Of a stretch of 64,000 bases of DNA, positions 39,764 through 50,377 are shown piece after piece. Source of the DNA: Nitrosospira sp. NpAV. GTDB taxonomy: Bacteria; Pseudomonadota; Gammaproteobacteria; Burkholderiales; Nitrosomonadaceae. A model generated the notes under the pieces. That model was given only the letters and a program-made list of their open reading frames with translations. It was not told the DNA's origin and made no database searches. Where the stretch lies: positions 372,001-436,000 of the forward strand of contig NZ_JXQM01000001.1 in the NCBI RefSeq assembly GCF_000832065.1, in the 5' to 3' direction. Each line of letters opens with the position of its first letter. Positions within the stretch are counted from its first letter, which is position 1. The translations under genes were made by a program, and so were the position numbers.

Positions 39764-41362
39764 ATGAAACCTAGTCTTACATTAACCTTTTTATCCGGCT
39801 TTATGTTCTCAACCTCGCTGTATGCTCAGGCCATCGATTTGTATGTGGATAGCAAAACCAAGCAGATCTATTCCGAACCAGGGGAGGGACGTGTACGCAT
39901 GGGTTCGTTCGAAAGAGTGCCCGACAAACCCACAACCCCATCCGCTAGTGCAGGTTCGGGCCAGGCACCGGCCACGGGCAAGGATGCTGGCATGGCTCAA
40001 GCCCCCCAAGGCGCGCCAGCGACCATGAATCCCGCGGACAAATCAAAAGGAATGGTCGCGGCCCCATCGAAAGGGGGATTTGGTTTCGCAGATTGGAAAG
40101 AAAAAGACCCATTCAAGTGGAATCTAAATGGGGATGGCAGCCAGTATCTCAAATTCGGCTTTCTTAACCAGGTTCAGTTACGGTATGAACAAAATAATCC
40201 GGGATCGCTCATACAGGGCCAGCCGGTGGACGACTCGACCGACATCGGGCTTCGCCGGACCCGTGTCGTCCTGCAAGGACAAATCACCGATCGGGTATAC
40301 TTTTACACCCAGTACGGGATGAATAATTTCAACTTCCTGTCCCAAATGAATAACAATCGGCATATTGCGGCCTATTTTCATGATGCCTTCGGTGAATTGC
40401 GGCTGACCGAAGGACACCAAATGGTTGTGGGGGGAGGCCTCGGCATGTTCAACGGCCTGTCCCGCTTCAGCGCTCCCAGTGTCAGCACCATTATGACGAT
40501 GGATGTTCCGGTTGGTCTTCAGTACACCACCGAACGGACATCCTTGTTTAATAGGCAGTTAGGTGTATATCTTCGCGGCCAGATCAGCAAGTTTCGCTAT
40601 ATGGTAGCGGCGAACGATTCGTTTCCGATAACAAACGACGGAATAGCGAATGACGGCGCTATTTCGCCAACGATTGCCAATTTTGCCCAGGTTGGCCATA
40701 AAAAGAATTTTACGGGAATGTTCTATTGGAATTTCTGGGATACGGAACCGAATACCAATCCTTATATGCAGGGAACCTATCTGGGCAAGAAGAGTATACT
40801 GAATCTTGAAGCGGGTTTTGCCACACAGAAAGACGCCATGTGGACGGGCACCTCGATCGCGGATGCTCGGTTTCATGATATGACACACTGGTCAGTCGCG
40901 GGCTATCTGGATGCGCCGGTGGATAAGGTGAAAGAAACGGCTATCTCCGCTTATATCGGATACACCAGTCTGAATTATGGGCCGAATTATCTTCGCATGA
41001 ACGGGAACGGCCAGAACTCGGCTAACGGCGTCGGTGCGGGTGCCAGCTTCAATGGGGCGGGCAACACCTTCCCGATGTTTGGTACGGGCGATCTCTGGTA
41101 TGCCCAGATTGGATATTTGTTGCCTAAAGATCTGATTGGGGCAAACAATGGTCAGCTTCAGCCCTACGCCTCCATAACGAGTGCGAATTGGGAAGCCCTA
41201 CGCGATCAAATGAATGTATTCAACCTAGGACTTAATTGGCTGATAAAAGGCCACAACAGCAAGGTTACTTTCGACTGGCAAAACAGGCCGATATTCAATA
41301 CCGCCGGACATACGATTTCCAATAGAAACCAATTCGTCGTGCAATATCAGGTTGCTTTCTAA
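39764..41362 (+). CDS. Outer membrane porin-like beta-barrel protein
   Basis: 532 aa. The signal peptide ends at about YAQAID (residue 22). A periplasmic segment (about 23-120) contains DLYVDSKTKQIYSEPGEGRV and a Pro/Ala/Gly-rich linker. The barrel starts at about KWNLNGDGSQYLKFGFLNQVQLRYE and ends in the outer-membrane signature RNQFVVQYQVAF with C-terminal Phe. Alternating aromatic strands such as RVYFYTQYGMNNFNF support a barrel of 16 or more strands. It differs from the bbp2-type porins at 58-63 kb. Substrate unknown. Confidence 0.8.
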   Translation: MKPSLTLTFLSGFMFSTSLYAQAIDLYVDSKTKQIYSEPGEGRVRMGSFERVPDKPTTPSASAGSGQAPATGKDAGMAQAPQGAPATMNPADKSKGMVAAPSKGGFGFADWKEKDPFKWNLNGDGSQYLKFGFLNQVQLRYEQNNPGSLIQGQPVDDSTDIGLRRTRVVLQGQITDRVYFYTQYGMNNFNFLSQMNNNRHIAAYFHDAFGELRLTEGHQMVVGGGLGMFNGLSRFSAPSVSTIMTMDVPVGLQYTTERTSLFNRQLGVYLRGQISKFRYMVAANDSFPITNDGIANDGAISPTIANFAQVGHKKNFTGMFYWNFWDTEPNTNPYMQGTYLGKKSILNLEAGFATQKDAMWTGTSIADARFHDMTHWSVAGYLDAPVDKVKETAISAYIGYTSLNYGPNYLRMNGNGQNSANGVGAGASFNGAGNTFPMFGTGDLWYAQIGYLLPKDLIGANNGQLQPYASITSANWEALRDQMNVFNLGLNWLIKGHNSKVTFDWQNRPIFNTAGHTISNRNQFVVQYQVAF

Positions 41363-41671
41363 CAGGCCTTCCTATTAATTTGATCCCGGGCCGCGGCGAA
41401 ACCTGCCCGGGTCATTACATTCGCTCGTTTTTCCTCATACGGGTGCCGGTTTTTTCCCAGCCGGGATCCGATGCCCTCGCGATAAAATGTCATCTGCGTA
41501 TCAAATGGCAGCTATCGGCAAATTTGAGGTGGAGCCGGCCCTCGCCAGGGTGGGGACCGTCCATATACCGTTTTACCCAAGTCCGGGCGTTGGACCGCCT
41601 TACCCGAAAGACAAGGATCAAATTTCTTAGAAACTCTTTAATTATTCTCACCGGCCACGTTTACGTAACGG
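41363..41671. other. Spacer between porin gene and transposase remnant
   Basis: 309 bp with no supported gene. The lost 3' half of the transposase would have lain here; I find no matching terminal inverted repeat. Confidence 0.35.
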
Positions 41672-42316
41672 TTATAGGTTATAGCCAAAGTGATTTTTTT
41701 TGCCTTTCCTGACCCAGGTCGCATCCGGGTCAGCGCTCCGGGTTCCGGCACAATTAGCCCATTTGGGCGATGTCGTTGCCGTGCTACCCGGCAAGGTGCC
41801 GTCTTCATGGAATTTTGGCGCGCCTGTGGCATCCAGCTCGATGGCCTTGTCACGCCGGGGACGAGCTGCCGTCCACACCAGCGTGACATCGATGATTGCA
41901 CCCCGGGCACGCTTGACCGAAAGACCATGGGTCTGCAACGCTGAATTCACGTCAGCGAGCAATCCAGCGAGCCTGCCCGATGCGATCAAGCGATTGCGAA
42001 AACGGCACAGCATGGTTTCATCCGGCGCATCGTCAGAAAGATCCATGCCGCAGAAATGCATGAAGTCAATACGTACGCGCAACGCTTCTTCCAGTTTCGA
42101 GTCCGATAAGTTGTGCCACTGCCCCAGCAATAGTGCTTTGAACATGACTAATGGATCTATGATCTCTTGTCCTCCCATCCGGCTGGCTTCCCATTTATTG
42201 AGTTCCGCAAGCCGGATATGAAGTCCATGCCAGTCAATCAGCGCGTGTGCTTTCATCAATGCGCTATCAGGCCCCACGCACGCTTTCATTTTCATCGATC
42301 CAAAACTCGTTTGCAT
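41672..42316 (-). pseudogene. IS5-family transposase, 3'-truncated
   Basis: 214 codons of an IS5-type DDE transposase. The N-terminal domain (HGLHIRLAELNKWEASRMGGQEIIDPLVMFKALLLGQW) and the first catalytic region, ARGAIIDVTLV, are intact. The frame stops just after VRKGKKNHFGYNL, where family members continue with the second Asp and the final Glu. So roughly the C-terminal half is missing and the protein cannot be active. The sequence TCGATTGTGCAGAGTCTT at 42373-42390 may be the surviving terminal repeat on the 5' side. Confidence 0.8.
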
Positions 42317-42770
42317 CGGCTTGCGCTCCCTTCGTTATCTCTCACCTCAAATTTATGCGAGCATGATCAATTCGATTGTGCAGAGTCTTAAAAACGAATC
42401 CGGTGGAGATAAGGCATACGAGGCACGCTAGCACAAGTCATGTGAAAAAAGCGTCGCAATGATCTCAAGAATTTGTGAAATCCATCGAGATGCAATGACT
42501 TGACAGGTAAGGGTTCATAATAAAGGGCCAGCCCCCACGTCACTTCTGGAAACTATTGCACGAACTCGGGAAACCCTTTATATTTCTCACATGAAACAGA
42601 CTTACTCCACTCTCCCTCTCCGTTTTTTATGCCATCCGCCACTTCTGGCGAGACCACTGCTGCGCTTTGCGCGCTAACTACTAAACCCCCCCTCCAAGTT
42701 TTTACCCCCGTGGAATCTGTTCCTGGATTCTGTATCACATGTAATTATTCTTTCTGAAACGGAGAAAACA
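42317..42770. other. Spacer between transposase remnant and leuA
   Basis: 454 bp. It holds the possible surviving end of the insertion sequence and, further on, the leuA upstream region (a TTGACA at 42500-42505 without a good -10 at the right distance). No gene seen. Confidence 0.35.
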
Positions 42771-44303
42771 GTGAAAGATCATTTGATTATTTTTGACACG
42801 ACGCTGCGTGACGGTGAGCAGAGTCCCGGCGCATCCATGACCAGGGAGGAAAAAGTACGTATTGCGCGACAACTGGAGCGCATGCGAGTGGACATAATAG
42901 AAGCCGGTTTTCCTGCCGCGTCCAACGGTGATTTCGATGCGGTAAAAGCGGTAGCTGATGCGATCAAGGACAGTACGGTGTGTGGCCTGGCACGGGCCAC
43001 CGAAGCGGATATCAAGCGCGCCGGCGAAGCCTTGCAGGGAGCCGGGTCGGCACGTATTCATACTTTTATTGCCACCTCCCCGATTCACATGGAGAAGAAA
43101 CTGCGCATGTCCGCCGACCAAGTGGTCGAGCAGGCTGTGAAGGCTGTGAAATGGGCCCGTCAATACACGGACGATGTGGAATTCTCCCCTGAGGACGCAG
43201 GCCGCTCGGATATTGCATTCCTCTGCCGTGTCCTGGAAGCGGTCATCGATGCGGGTGCAAGAACCCTGAATATTCCCGATACCGTTGGCTACACGATGCC
43301 GGAGCAATTTGGTGGGCTTATCCGTACGTTGCGCGAGCGCATACCCAATTCAGATAAGGTGGTGTTCTCCGTCCACTGCCATAATGATCTTGGATTGGCG
43401 GTAGCTAACTCGTTGTCAGCGGTAATGCACGGCGCCCGGCAAGTGGAATGCACGGTAAATGGATTGGGGGAGCGAGCAGGCAATGCTTCATTGGAGGAAA
43501 TCGTGATGGCGGTACGCACGCGTCAGGATTTCTTTCCCTGCGACACGCGCGTAGATACCGTTCACATCGTACCAGCCAGCAAACTGGTATCAGGCATAAC
43601 CGGTTTTCCGGTGCAGCCGAACAAGGCTATTGTTGGCGCAAATGCGTTCGCCCATGAATCAGGCATACACCAGGATGGCGTGCTAAAGCATCGTGAGACC
43701 TACGAAATCATGCGTGCCGAGGATGTCGGTTGGGGCGCAAATAAATTGCTGCTGGGCAAGCACTCCGGGCGCAATGCCTTTCGCAGCCGGTTAGCGGAAC
43801 TCGGTATCGAGCTGGAATCGGAAGAAGTGCTAAATGCCACATTCATGCGTTTCAAAGAATTGGCAGACAAGAAGCATGATATTTTCGATGAAGATCTGCA
43901 CGCTCTGGTTTCGGAAGACACCGTGACTTTACATGAACACTACAAGCTTTTATCGCTGATTGCACATAGCGAAACGGGCGAAACACCCCATGCCAGCATA
44001 GTGATTGCCGAAGATGGCAAGGAATCGCGCGCCGAATCGGATGGTAGCGGGCCAGTAGACGCCACTTTCCGCGCAATCGAGAAAATCCTGGCCAGTGGCG
44101 CCGACTTGCAGTTGTTTTCGGTTAACGCCATCACCAGCGGCACCGATTCACAAGGTGAAGTGACCGTACGACTGCAAAAATCGGGACGCATCGTCAACGG
44201 AAACGGCGCTGACACCGACATCGTGGTGGCATCCGCGAAAGCTTATCTCAGCGCGCTCAACAAGCTGCATAGCAAGTTGGAACGCGCTCACCCGCAGGTG
44301 TAG
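42771..44303 (+). CDS. leuA: 2-isopropylmalate synthase
   Basis: First committed step of leucine synthesis. It has 510 aa from a GTG start preceded by [24 protein letters not shown] at about 5-24 is the metal and substrate motif, [13 protein letters not shown] (about 204-216) holds the metal histidines, and [14 protein letters not shown] is the second signature. [13 protein letters not shown] and the C-terminal leucine-binding regulatory domain (about 390-510) are present, so feedback control is expected. The IS5 remnant lies immediately upstream. Confidence 0.97.
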   Translation: MKDHLIIFDTTLRDGEQSPGASMTREEKVRIARQLERMRVDIIEAGFPAASNGDFDAVKAVADAIKDSTVCGLARATEADIKRAGEALQGAGSARIHTFIATSPIHMEKKLRMSADQVVEQAVKAVKWARQYTDDVEFSPEDAGRSDIAFLCRVLEAVIDAGARTLNIPDTVGYTMPEQFGGLIRTLRERIPNSDKVVFSVHCHNDLGLAVANSLSAVMHGARQVECTVNGLGERAGNASLEEIVMAVRTRQDFFPCDTRVDTVHIVPASKLVSGITGFPVQPNKAIVGANAFAHESGIHQDGVLKHRETYEIMRAEDVGWGANKLLLGKHSGRNAFRSRLAELGIELESEEVLNATFMRFKELADKKHDIFDEDLHALVSEDTVTLHEHYKLLSLIAHSETGETPHASIVIAEDGKESRAESDGSGPVDATFRAIEKILASGADLQLFSVNAITSGTDSQGEVTVRLQKSGRIVNGNGADTDIVVASAKAYLSALNKLHSKLERAHPQV

Positions 44304-44427
44304 TGAAAGAATTGCCGGGGCGGAATATGCTCTTCTTGAAACGGATAGCGGGATCAGCCGCCTTGCCTCGCACTGTGAAAGGCTTGGCGATTTTCCCGCT
44401 CCCTCCCGCCGGCCGGTATTGCCACTC

Positions 44428-45708
44428 ATGAAATCCTTGAGATTCCTGGATTTCATACGTTATGTTTTTGTTCGCTTCACTCAGCATAACTGCACCGAAG
44501 TTGCAGCCAGTCTCACCTTCACCACACTACTTTCACTGGTTCCGTTGATCGCTATCGCCTTGTCTGTGATAGCCGCATTCCCCGCATTTACCGAGTATTC
44601 CGATCACATAAAGGCATTTATCCTCACCACAATGGTGCCGGAAGCGGCGAACCGGGTTATTGCCGTATACATGCAGAAATTCGCCGATAATGCGGTACAA
44701 CTCACCGCCATTGGCACGGCGTTCCTGGGGGGGACGGCACTTGCCCTGATGTTGACGATTGATAAAGCGCTGAATGCAATCTGGCGCGTCACCCGGTTGC
44801 GTCCGCTCCTCCATCGTCTGCTGATCTACTGGACCATGCTGACGATCGGACCGCTGTTGATTGGTGCGAGTTTGTCGCTGACTTCCTGGTTGATCGGAAT
44901 ATCCATGGGATTAACCCAGGATATTCCCGGCATCAAAGTCGCGCTTTTGCAACTGGCGCCACTGCTGCTGACAAGTATCGCTTTTTCGATTCCCTATCTC
45001 ATTGTGCCTAACCGCCGGGTTGCATGGCGTCATGCAATTGCCGGTGGTGTGGCGGCAGCGGTGGGATTCGAGATAATGAAACAAGGGTTCGCATTTTATA
45101 TTACTCATTTTCCTACTTATCAGGCGGTTTATGGCGCGTTTGCCACTGTCCCGATTTTCTTGTTGTGGGTTTATCTCTCCTGGCTGATGGTGTTATTGGG
45201 CGCGGTGATTGCCGCCTCTCTCTCAAGTTGGCATTTTACTGAATGGCGGCGTGGTCCAGCAGTGGAGGGCAGGCGATTTCTTGATGCGTTGCGTTTACTG
45301 AAGGTACTGGGAAACGCTCTCGGCAGCGGAAGGGTCGAAACCTATGCTAGCCTTCACAAGCAACTCATGTTAAGTTTTGAAGAATTGGAACAGATACTCG
45401 AGTTGATGAGCCGCGCCGATCTGGTTCGGCAGGTAAAAACAGGAGGATGGGTTCAGATAATTGATCCCGGTAAGATCATGATTTCGGATATTTATCGGCT
45501 GTTTATATTTCGCCCCGAAGCGATGCATACCGTCGTGGCGGGTGATGCGAGGTTGGAGCGGTTGCTCGATAGCATTTCAACGGACTTGAATGAGAAAATG
45601 AATGTGCCGCTGTCGCTACTTTTTGCGGAAACGCCCTCCGAACACCCGACAACACTATCGGATGATCCACTGGGACAAAACGTAACTCCCCCCGGAGTCA
45701 CTCAGTAA
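44428..45708 (+). CDS. YihY/BrkB-family inner membrane protein
   Basis: 426 aa from the ATG at 44428 (MKSLRFLDFIRYVFVRF). Six hydrophobic helices span about residues 30-260; the family motifs EVAASLTFTTLLSLVPLIAIAL and FLLWVYLSWLMVLLGAVIAASLS are clear. Beyond 290 is a soluble winged-helix-like part (YASLHKQLMLSFEELEQILELMSRADLV). The family was once called ribonuclease BN, wrongly. Its function is not established. It lies 3 bp before the thioredoxin-like gene and is probably co-transcribed with it. Confidence 0.9.
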   Translation: MKSLRFLDFIRYVFVRFTQHNCTEVAASLTFTTLLSLVPLIAIALSVIAAFPAFTEYSDHIKAFILTTMVPEAANRVIAVYMQKFADNAVQLTAIGTAFLGGTALALMLTIDKALNAIWRVTRLRPLLHRLLIYWTMLTIGPLLIGASLSLTSWLIGISMGLTQDIPGIKVALLQLAPLLLTSIAFSIPYLIVPNRRVAWRHAIAGGVAAAVGFEIMKQGFAFYITHFPTYQAVYGAFATVPIFLLWVYLSWLMVLLGAVIAASLSSWHFTEWRRGPAVEGRRFLDALRLLKVLGNALGSGRVETYASLHKQLMLSFEELEQILELMSRADLVRQVKTGGWVQIIDPGKIMISDIYRLFIFRPEAMHTVVAGDARLERLLDSISTDLNEKMNVPLSLLFAETPSEHPTTLSDDPLGQNVTPPGVTQ

Positions 45709-45711
45709 AAA

Positions 45712-46221
45712 ATGATGCAGCGCACGCTCATCGTCATCTTCTGCCTGCTCCTGTCGCTGCCGCTTGGCGCAGAGGCGAGGGGGTTCGTCTTCACGGATTC
45801 TACCGGCAAAAAACTCACGCTTTCCGACTATAAAGGCAAATGGGTCTTAATAAATTTCTGGGCCACTTGGTGCCCGCCCTGCTTAAAGGAGATTCCTGAT
45901 CTCGTGTCGCTCTATGAGAGCCGCAAGGACGTCGTGGTAATCGGCATAGCGATGGACTACCAAAATCCGCAGACGGTGCTGAAATACGCCGACTCGCTCT
46001 CGATTTCCTATCCTATCGTGTTTGGGGACAGAAAAATTGCCGCTCAAATCGGTCCCGTATCGATGCTGCCCACGACCTATTTATTCGATCCCGCCGGTCA
46101 GCCGGCAGCCTATAAGGTGGGGTTAATTTCGCGAGAAAGTCTGGAGGAATTCATGCGAGAGAGTTCCGCAGATCCTCAGAGCAGCCGCCCTGGTGAAACA
46201 AGTCAACGAAAACGCAAATAA
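45712..46221 (+). CDS. TlpA-like secreted thioredoxin-fold protein
   Basis: 169 aa with a signal peptide ending near LGAEARG (about 24). The thioredoxin domain follows: TLSDYKGKWVLINFWATWCPPCLKEIPDL contains the redox pair WCPPC at about 59-63, and the cis-Pro region is PVSMLPTTYLFD. The family reduces periplasmic disulfides, often for cytochrome c maturation, which fits the many c-type cytochromes encoded here. It abuts the yihY-type gene and is convergent with proS. Confidence 0.9.
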   Translation: MMQRTLIVIFCLLLSLPLGAEARGFVFTDSTGKKLTLSDYKGKWVLINFWATWCPPCLKEIPDLVSLYESRKDVVVIGIAMDYQNPQTVLKYADSLSISYPIVFGDRKIAAQIGPVSMLPTTYLFDPAGQPAAYKVGLISRESLEEFMRESSADPQSSRPGETSQRKRK

Positions 46222-46298
46222 ATTCATAGGATAGAGATGGCTTCGGGGCAAGCAGCGACGGTCTGAAAAAAGCAATGGGAAAAATCGGAAGAGGCGAG

Positions 46299-48005
46299 TC
46301 AGATCTCAATCTTCTTTTGTATAAACTCAACAATATCCCGCAAGGGAATAGCCTGAGACTTCTCATCCCGCCGTCCTTGATACTCAATATTTCCCTCCTT
46401 TAAACCCCGTTCACCGATAACAATGCGATGAGGGATGCCGATCAACTCCATATCGGCAAACATCACACCAGGCCGCTCATCACGATCGTCAAGCAGAACA
46501 CCGATGCCGGCATTAACAAGCTCCGCATACAGCTTCTCCGTCTCGATTCGCACTGGCGCATTCTTCCTCAGTCCGATAGGAACGATAGCAATCTGAAATG
46601 GGGCTATCGCATCCGAGAAAATAATGCCGCGCTCGTCATGGCTCTGCTCGATGGCTGCAGCCACGATACGCGAGATCCCGATACCATAACATCCCATTTC
46701 CATCGGCCGCGATAGGCCGGATTCATCAAGATAGGCGGCTTTCATCGCTTCTGAATATTTGGTGCGTAACTGGAAAATATGCCCCACCTCTATGCCGCGG
46801 CAGATCTCCAGCCGCCCCTTGCCATCCGGAGACGGGTCTCCGGAAACCACGTTGCGGATGTCCAATGTATAGTCAGGTTCTTTTGTATCACGGCCAAAAT
46901 TAACGTTAGCGAGGTGATAATTTTCTTCGTTTGCACCACAAACGAAATTGCTCATTACCGTTACGGAGTAATCCGCGACAACCGGAAGCTTTAGGCCGAC
47001 AGGTCCTATGTAGCCCGGGGGAGAACCGGTTTCCGCAAGAATTTCTGTCTCGGTCGCCAGGCGGAAATCGGCAAGAAAAGGGATTTTGCGAATTTTCGTC
47101 TCGTTAAGATGATGATCACCACGCAGCAATAATAAATACATCCCGCCGCTTGCTATAACCGCGAGGGTTTTTACAGTCTGTTCGACAGGAAGGTTGAGGA
47201 ATGCGGCAACCTTTTCGCAAGTCTTCATACCTTCCGTTTCGACTTTCCGCATGATGCCGCCAGCCGCGTCGCGTGACTGTGCCGGCCGCAGCGATTCAGC
47301 CATTTCGATATTGGCGGCGTAATCCGAACCCGGGCAAAAAACGATTGCATCCTCGCCCGAATCCGCCAGAACATGAAACTCGTGCGAACCGCTTCCACCT
47401 ATCGCCCCGGTGTCCGCAGTGACCGCACGAAATCTCAATCCCATGCGGGTGAATATCCGGTGGTAGGTATCATGCATTATTCCGTAAGTCGTCTCCAGGC
47501 TGGCAATGCCGGCATGGAATGAATAAGCATCTTTCATGATAAATTCGCGCGCCCTCATCACCCCGAATCGGGGCCGGATCTCATCGCGGAACTTGGTTTG
47601 AATCTGATAAAAAGTAAACGGCAATTGGCGATAACTTTTGATCTCTCGCCGCACAATGTCGGTAATGACTTCTTCATGTGTGGGACCAAAACAGAAATCG
47701 CGCTGATGCCTATCCTTGATTTTCAACATCTGTGGACCGAATACATCCCAGCGTCCGGTTTCCTGCCATAACTCAGCAGGCTGTACGGCAGGCATCAAAA
47801 GCTCCACCGCACCGCTCTTGTCCATTTCCTCTCGCACGATATTTTCAACCTTGCGCAGGACGCTCAACCCCAGCGGCATCCAAGTATAAAGACCGCTTCC
47901 CAGGCGCCTGATAAGCCCCGCCCGCAACATCAATTTGTGGCTCACCAACTCGGCTTCGGCGGGCGCCTCCTTAAGGGTGGAAATAAAAAAAGCTGATACC
48001 CGCAT
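46299..48005 (-). CDS. proS: Prolyl-tRNA synthetase (bacterial type, with editing domain)
   Basis: Charges tRNA-Pro and hydrolyses mischarged Ala-tRNA-Pro. Its 568 aa equal the bacterial ProS length. Class II motifs: [25 protein letters not shown] (motif 1 region), [26 protein letters not shown] (motif 2) and [17 protein letters not shown] (motif 3). The insertion between motifs 2 and 3 (about 225-390) is the YbaK-like editing domain. The C-terminal anticodon domain begins at about [10 protein letters not shown]. Confidence 0.97.
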   Translation of the reverse strand: MRVSAFFISTLKEAPAEAELVSHKLMLRAGLIRRLGSGLYTWMPLGLSVLRKVENIVREEMDKSGAVELLMPAVQPAELWQETGRWDVFGPQMLKIKDRHQRDFCFGPTHEEVITDIVRREIKSYRQLPFTFYQIQTKFRDEIRPRFGVMRAREFIMKDAYSFHAGIASLETTYGIMHDTYHRIFTRMGLRFRAVTADTGAIGGSGSHEFHVLADSGEDAIVFCPGSDYAANIEMAESLRPAQSRDAAGGIMRKVETEGMKTCEKVAAFLNLPVEQTVKTLAVIASGGMYLLLLRGDHHLNETKIRKIPFLADFRLATETEILAETGSPPGYIGPVGLKLPVVADYSVTVMSNFVCGANEENYHLANVNFGRDTKEPDYTLDIRNVVSGDPSPDGKGRLEICRGIEVGHIFQLRTKYSEAMKAAYLDESGLSRPMEMGCYGIGISRIVAAAIEQSHDERGIIFSDAIAPFQIAIVPIGLRKNAPVRIETEKLYAELVNAGIGVLLDDRDERPGVMFADMELIGIPHRIVIGERGLKEGNIEYQGRRDEKSQAIPLRDIVEFIQKKIEI

Positions 48006-48381
48006 GTGCGTTCCGTTATAACAATTGAAATTACAATAATTCTACTCTGAAAAACCATGATGCCTGCCCTGAATGTTATATCGGCGGATTGCTGCGGGAA
48101 TCCGTTCCGGCAAACCATTCCAGCGGGAAGGAAGCTGAGCGGCGAGCCCGAAGTCGAAGTCTGCGCGCACCCCGATCGGTAGGAAGCAAGCAATGTGGAT
48201 AACCAAAGGTAGTGCGTTAAAACCCGTTGAGGTGGAAATGGTACCGGGTGAGAAGAGGCACGATGGACTCAAAAAGTAGCGTTAACCAAATATGGAGTTT
48301 ATTAATCTCATGACAGCTTTCAATCTAGGATAAAATATGGAAAAATTTGTCCTCTTGTGACGGATCAAACGGGTGAATCGC
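48006..48381. other. Divergent intergenic region proS-rppH
   Basis: About 375 bp that must hold the promoters of both divergent genes. No reading frame is supported and no clear hairpin is seen. Confidence 0.4.
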
Positions 48382-48945
48382 ATGATCGACCGCAACGGAT
48401 ATCGCTCCAATGTCGGTATTATTTTATTGAACTCCAAGAACGAGGTCTTTTGGGGCAAGCGCATCAAACAGGATTCTTGGCAATTTCCCCAAGGCGGCAT
48501 CAAGCCGGGTGAGAGTCCGGAACAGGCGATGTATCGGGAATTGACGGAAGAAGTAGGTCTACACCCCCGGCATGTCGAGATTATTGGCCGCACGCGCGAC
48601 TGGCTGCGCTATGAAGTGCCTGATCAATGGATAAGACGCGACTGGCGGGGAAACTACAAAGGGCAGAAGCAAATCTGGTATCTCTTGCGCCTGCTCGGCC
48701 GTGATTGTGATGTGTCGCTTCGCACCAGCGTTCGTCCGGAATTCGACGCCTGGCGCTGGAATCAATATTGGGTGGAACTGGAATCCGTGGTCGAATTCAA
48801 ACGCCAGGTCTATCGCCAAGCGCTAACCGAGTTGGCTCGCCTGCTCAATCGCACTCCCTTTGATGGTAGCGGTTACGATGGATCCGGTGGTCATTCCGGC
48901 GGCAGGGAACAGACTGCGATCGCGTCCCCTAAACAGAGCGAATAA
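48382..48945 (+). CDS. rppH: RNA pyrophosphohydrolase (Nudix)
   Basis: Removes pyrophosphate from 5'-triphosphorylated mRNA, starting RNase E-dependent decay. It has 187 aa from the ATG at 48382 ([27 protein letters not shown]); a GTG three codons earlier is possible. The Nudix box is complete: [23 protein letters not shown] (about 38-60). QSWQFPQGG-type and QIWYLLRL strands follow. The C-terminal tail after residue 155 is Gly/Ser-rich. Divergent from proS, a common pairing in betaproteobacteria. Confidence 0.95.
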   Translation: MIDRNGYRSNVGIILLNSKNEVFWGKRIKQDSWQFPQGGIKPGESPEQAMYRELTEEVGLHPRHVEIIGRTRDWLRYEVPDQWIRRDWRGNYKGQKQIWYLLRLLGRDCDVSLRTSVRPEFDAWRWNQYWVELESVVEFKRQVYRQALTELARLLNRTPFDGSGYDGSGGHSGGREQTAIASPKQSE

Positions 48946-49296
48946 AAAAAATGAACAAATTTAGTATATGCACACCGTGTAACATTGTCTCCAGCCTGTT
49001 AAGGCAATTATGGGTCCCTTCCAAATTCTGAGTTTTCGAGCGTCCATTCATGGATCGCCTGCTTGCCCCGTTTTGCCGCCCTATCTCATTGCTCCTCAAT
49101 TGCCGAATGAGAAACATTTTTCTCATATCCCGGAACGGATACTGGATTAACCTTCTTTGCTCCACTATGATAAACGAGTCTGCCTGTAGCATTGAATTTT
49201 GAGAGGCGCCCATACCGCCAAAAAGGCGCCCTGACGGATAGTTTGTAGGCGTAATCGGCTGCGCCACTACAGCCGCGTTTTTAGGAGAGATTACCG
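48946..49296. other. Intergenic region rppH-cytochrome c peroxidase
   Basis: 351 bp with no gene. It contains a GGCGCC pair (49205-49210 and 49225-49230) that could form a short hairpin about 70 bp before the peroxidase start. Confidence 0.35.
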
Positions 49297-50295
49297 ATGA
49301 TAATGCGGACATTAGTCATATCGCTGCTATCCATTGGAGCCATTGCCGCCCCGGCCGCTGCGCTTGCTGCCAATGAACCCATCCAGCCAATCGAGGCCGC
49401 GAAACCAAAGAATGCAGACATGGTAGAACTGGGCAAGATGCTCTTTTTCGATCCGCGCCTATCGAAGTCTGGATTCATTTCCTGTAACTCTTGTCACAAC
49501 CTGAGTATGGGTGGCACAGATAATCTGCCAACCTCAATTGGTCACAATTGGCATGAGGGGCCGATCAGCGCACCCACCGTGTTGAACTCCAGCCTGAATC
49601 TGGCGCAGTTCTGGGACGGTCGAGCCAAGGACTTGAAAGAACAGGCGGGCGGGCCCATTGCAAACCCTGGAGAGATGGGATTTACCCATGAACTGGCAGT
49701 GGATGTATTGCGCTCCATTCCAGACTATCGGGCTCGCTTCAAGCAACTGTTTCGCTCCGATAAGATTGATATCGGCATGGTAACCGATGCGATTGCAGCA
49801 TTCGAAGAGACGCTGGTAACACCCGATTCTCGTTTCGATAAATGGCTCAAAGGAGATAAAAAAGCCCTGAACCAAGCAGAATTGGAGGGCTATAAGCTAT
49901 TCAAAGAGAGTGGATGCACGGGGTGCCATAACGGTGCTGCCGTAGGTGGGGGCTCATTCCAGAAATTTGGTGTTCATGAGCCCTATAAAACGAAGAGCAA
50001 GGCCGAAGGCCGGTTTGCAGTAACCGGCAAGGACGCCGACCGCTTCATGTTCAAGGTTCCGACCCTGCGAAACGTGGAATTGACCTACCCCTATTTTCAT
50101 GACGGCGCCGCCGCCACCCTGGAAGAAGCGGTAGACACCATGGGCAAGCTACAGCTGGGCCGCACCTTCAGCAAGGAAGAAAATGCCAAAATCGTGGCTT
50201 TCTTAAAGACGCTGACCGGGAAGCAACCCGAGTTCAAGCTACCCATCCTTCCACCTTCCACCAATGAAACACCAAAACCAAAGCCGTTTGGCTAA
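49297..50295 (+). CDS. Dihaem cytochrome c peroxidase
   Basis: Periplasmic enzyme that reduces hydrogen peroxide with electrons from cytochrome c. It has 332 aa; the signal peptide ends near ALAANE (residue 25). The two haem sites are CNSCH at 63-67 (peroxidatic domain) and CTGCH at 207-211 (electron-transfer domain). SAPTVLNSSLNLAQFWDGRA and FKVPTLRNVELTYPYFHDGAAATLEEAV are the CcpA/MauG family signatures. An AGGAG lies 9 nt before the ATG. The C-terminal Pro/Lys tail is unstructured. Confidence 0.94.
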   Translation: MIMRTLVISLLSIGAIAAPAAALAANEPIQPIEAAKPKNADMVELGKMLFFDPRLSKSGFISCNSCHNLSMGGTDNLPTSIGHNWHEGPISAPTVLNSSLNLAQFWDGRAKDLKEQAGGPIANPGEMGFTHELAVDVLRSIPDYRARFKQLFRSDKIDIGMVTDAIAAFEETLVTPDSRFDKWLKGDKKALNQAELEGYKLFKESGCTGCHNGAAVGGGSFQKFGVHEPYKTKSKAEGRFAVTGKDADRFMFKVPTLRNVELTYPYFHDGAAATLEEAVDTMGKLQLGRTFSKEENAKIVAFLKTLTGKQPEFKLPILPPSTNETPKPKPFG

Positions 50296-50303
50296 AATTT
50301 GCG

Positions 50304-50342
50304 ATGCTCACCCTAGCACTCGCTGTTCATGAGCATTTTTTT
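50304..50342 (+). terminator. Intrinsic terminator after the cytochrome c peroxidase gene
   Basis: ATGCTCA (50304-50310) pairs with TGAGCAT (50330-50336), followed by a run of six T. The loop is long (19 nt) but the tail is strong. It starts 8 bp after the stop codon. Confidence 0.5.
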
Positions 50343-50345
50343 AAT

Positions 50346-50377
50346 TTTGCCCAAGCTGGAAGTGCAGCTTGGGCAAA
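50346..50377. repeat. Perfect 12-bp inverted repeat
   Basis: TTTGCCCAAGCT (50346-50357) and AGCTTGGGCAAA (50366-50377) around an 8-nt loop, directly after the preceding terminator. It may be a second terminator stem or a stable structured RNA element upstream of hfq; no U-run follows on the plus strand. Confidence 0.5.
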
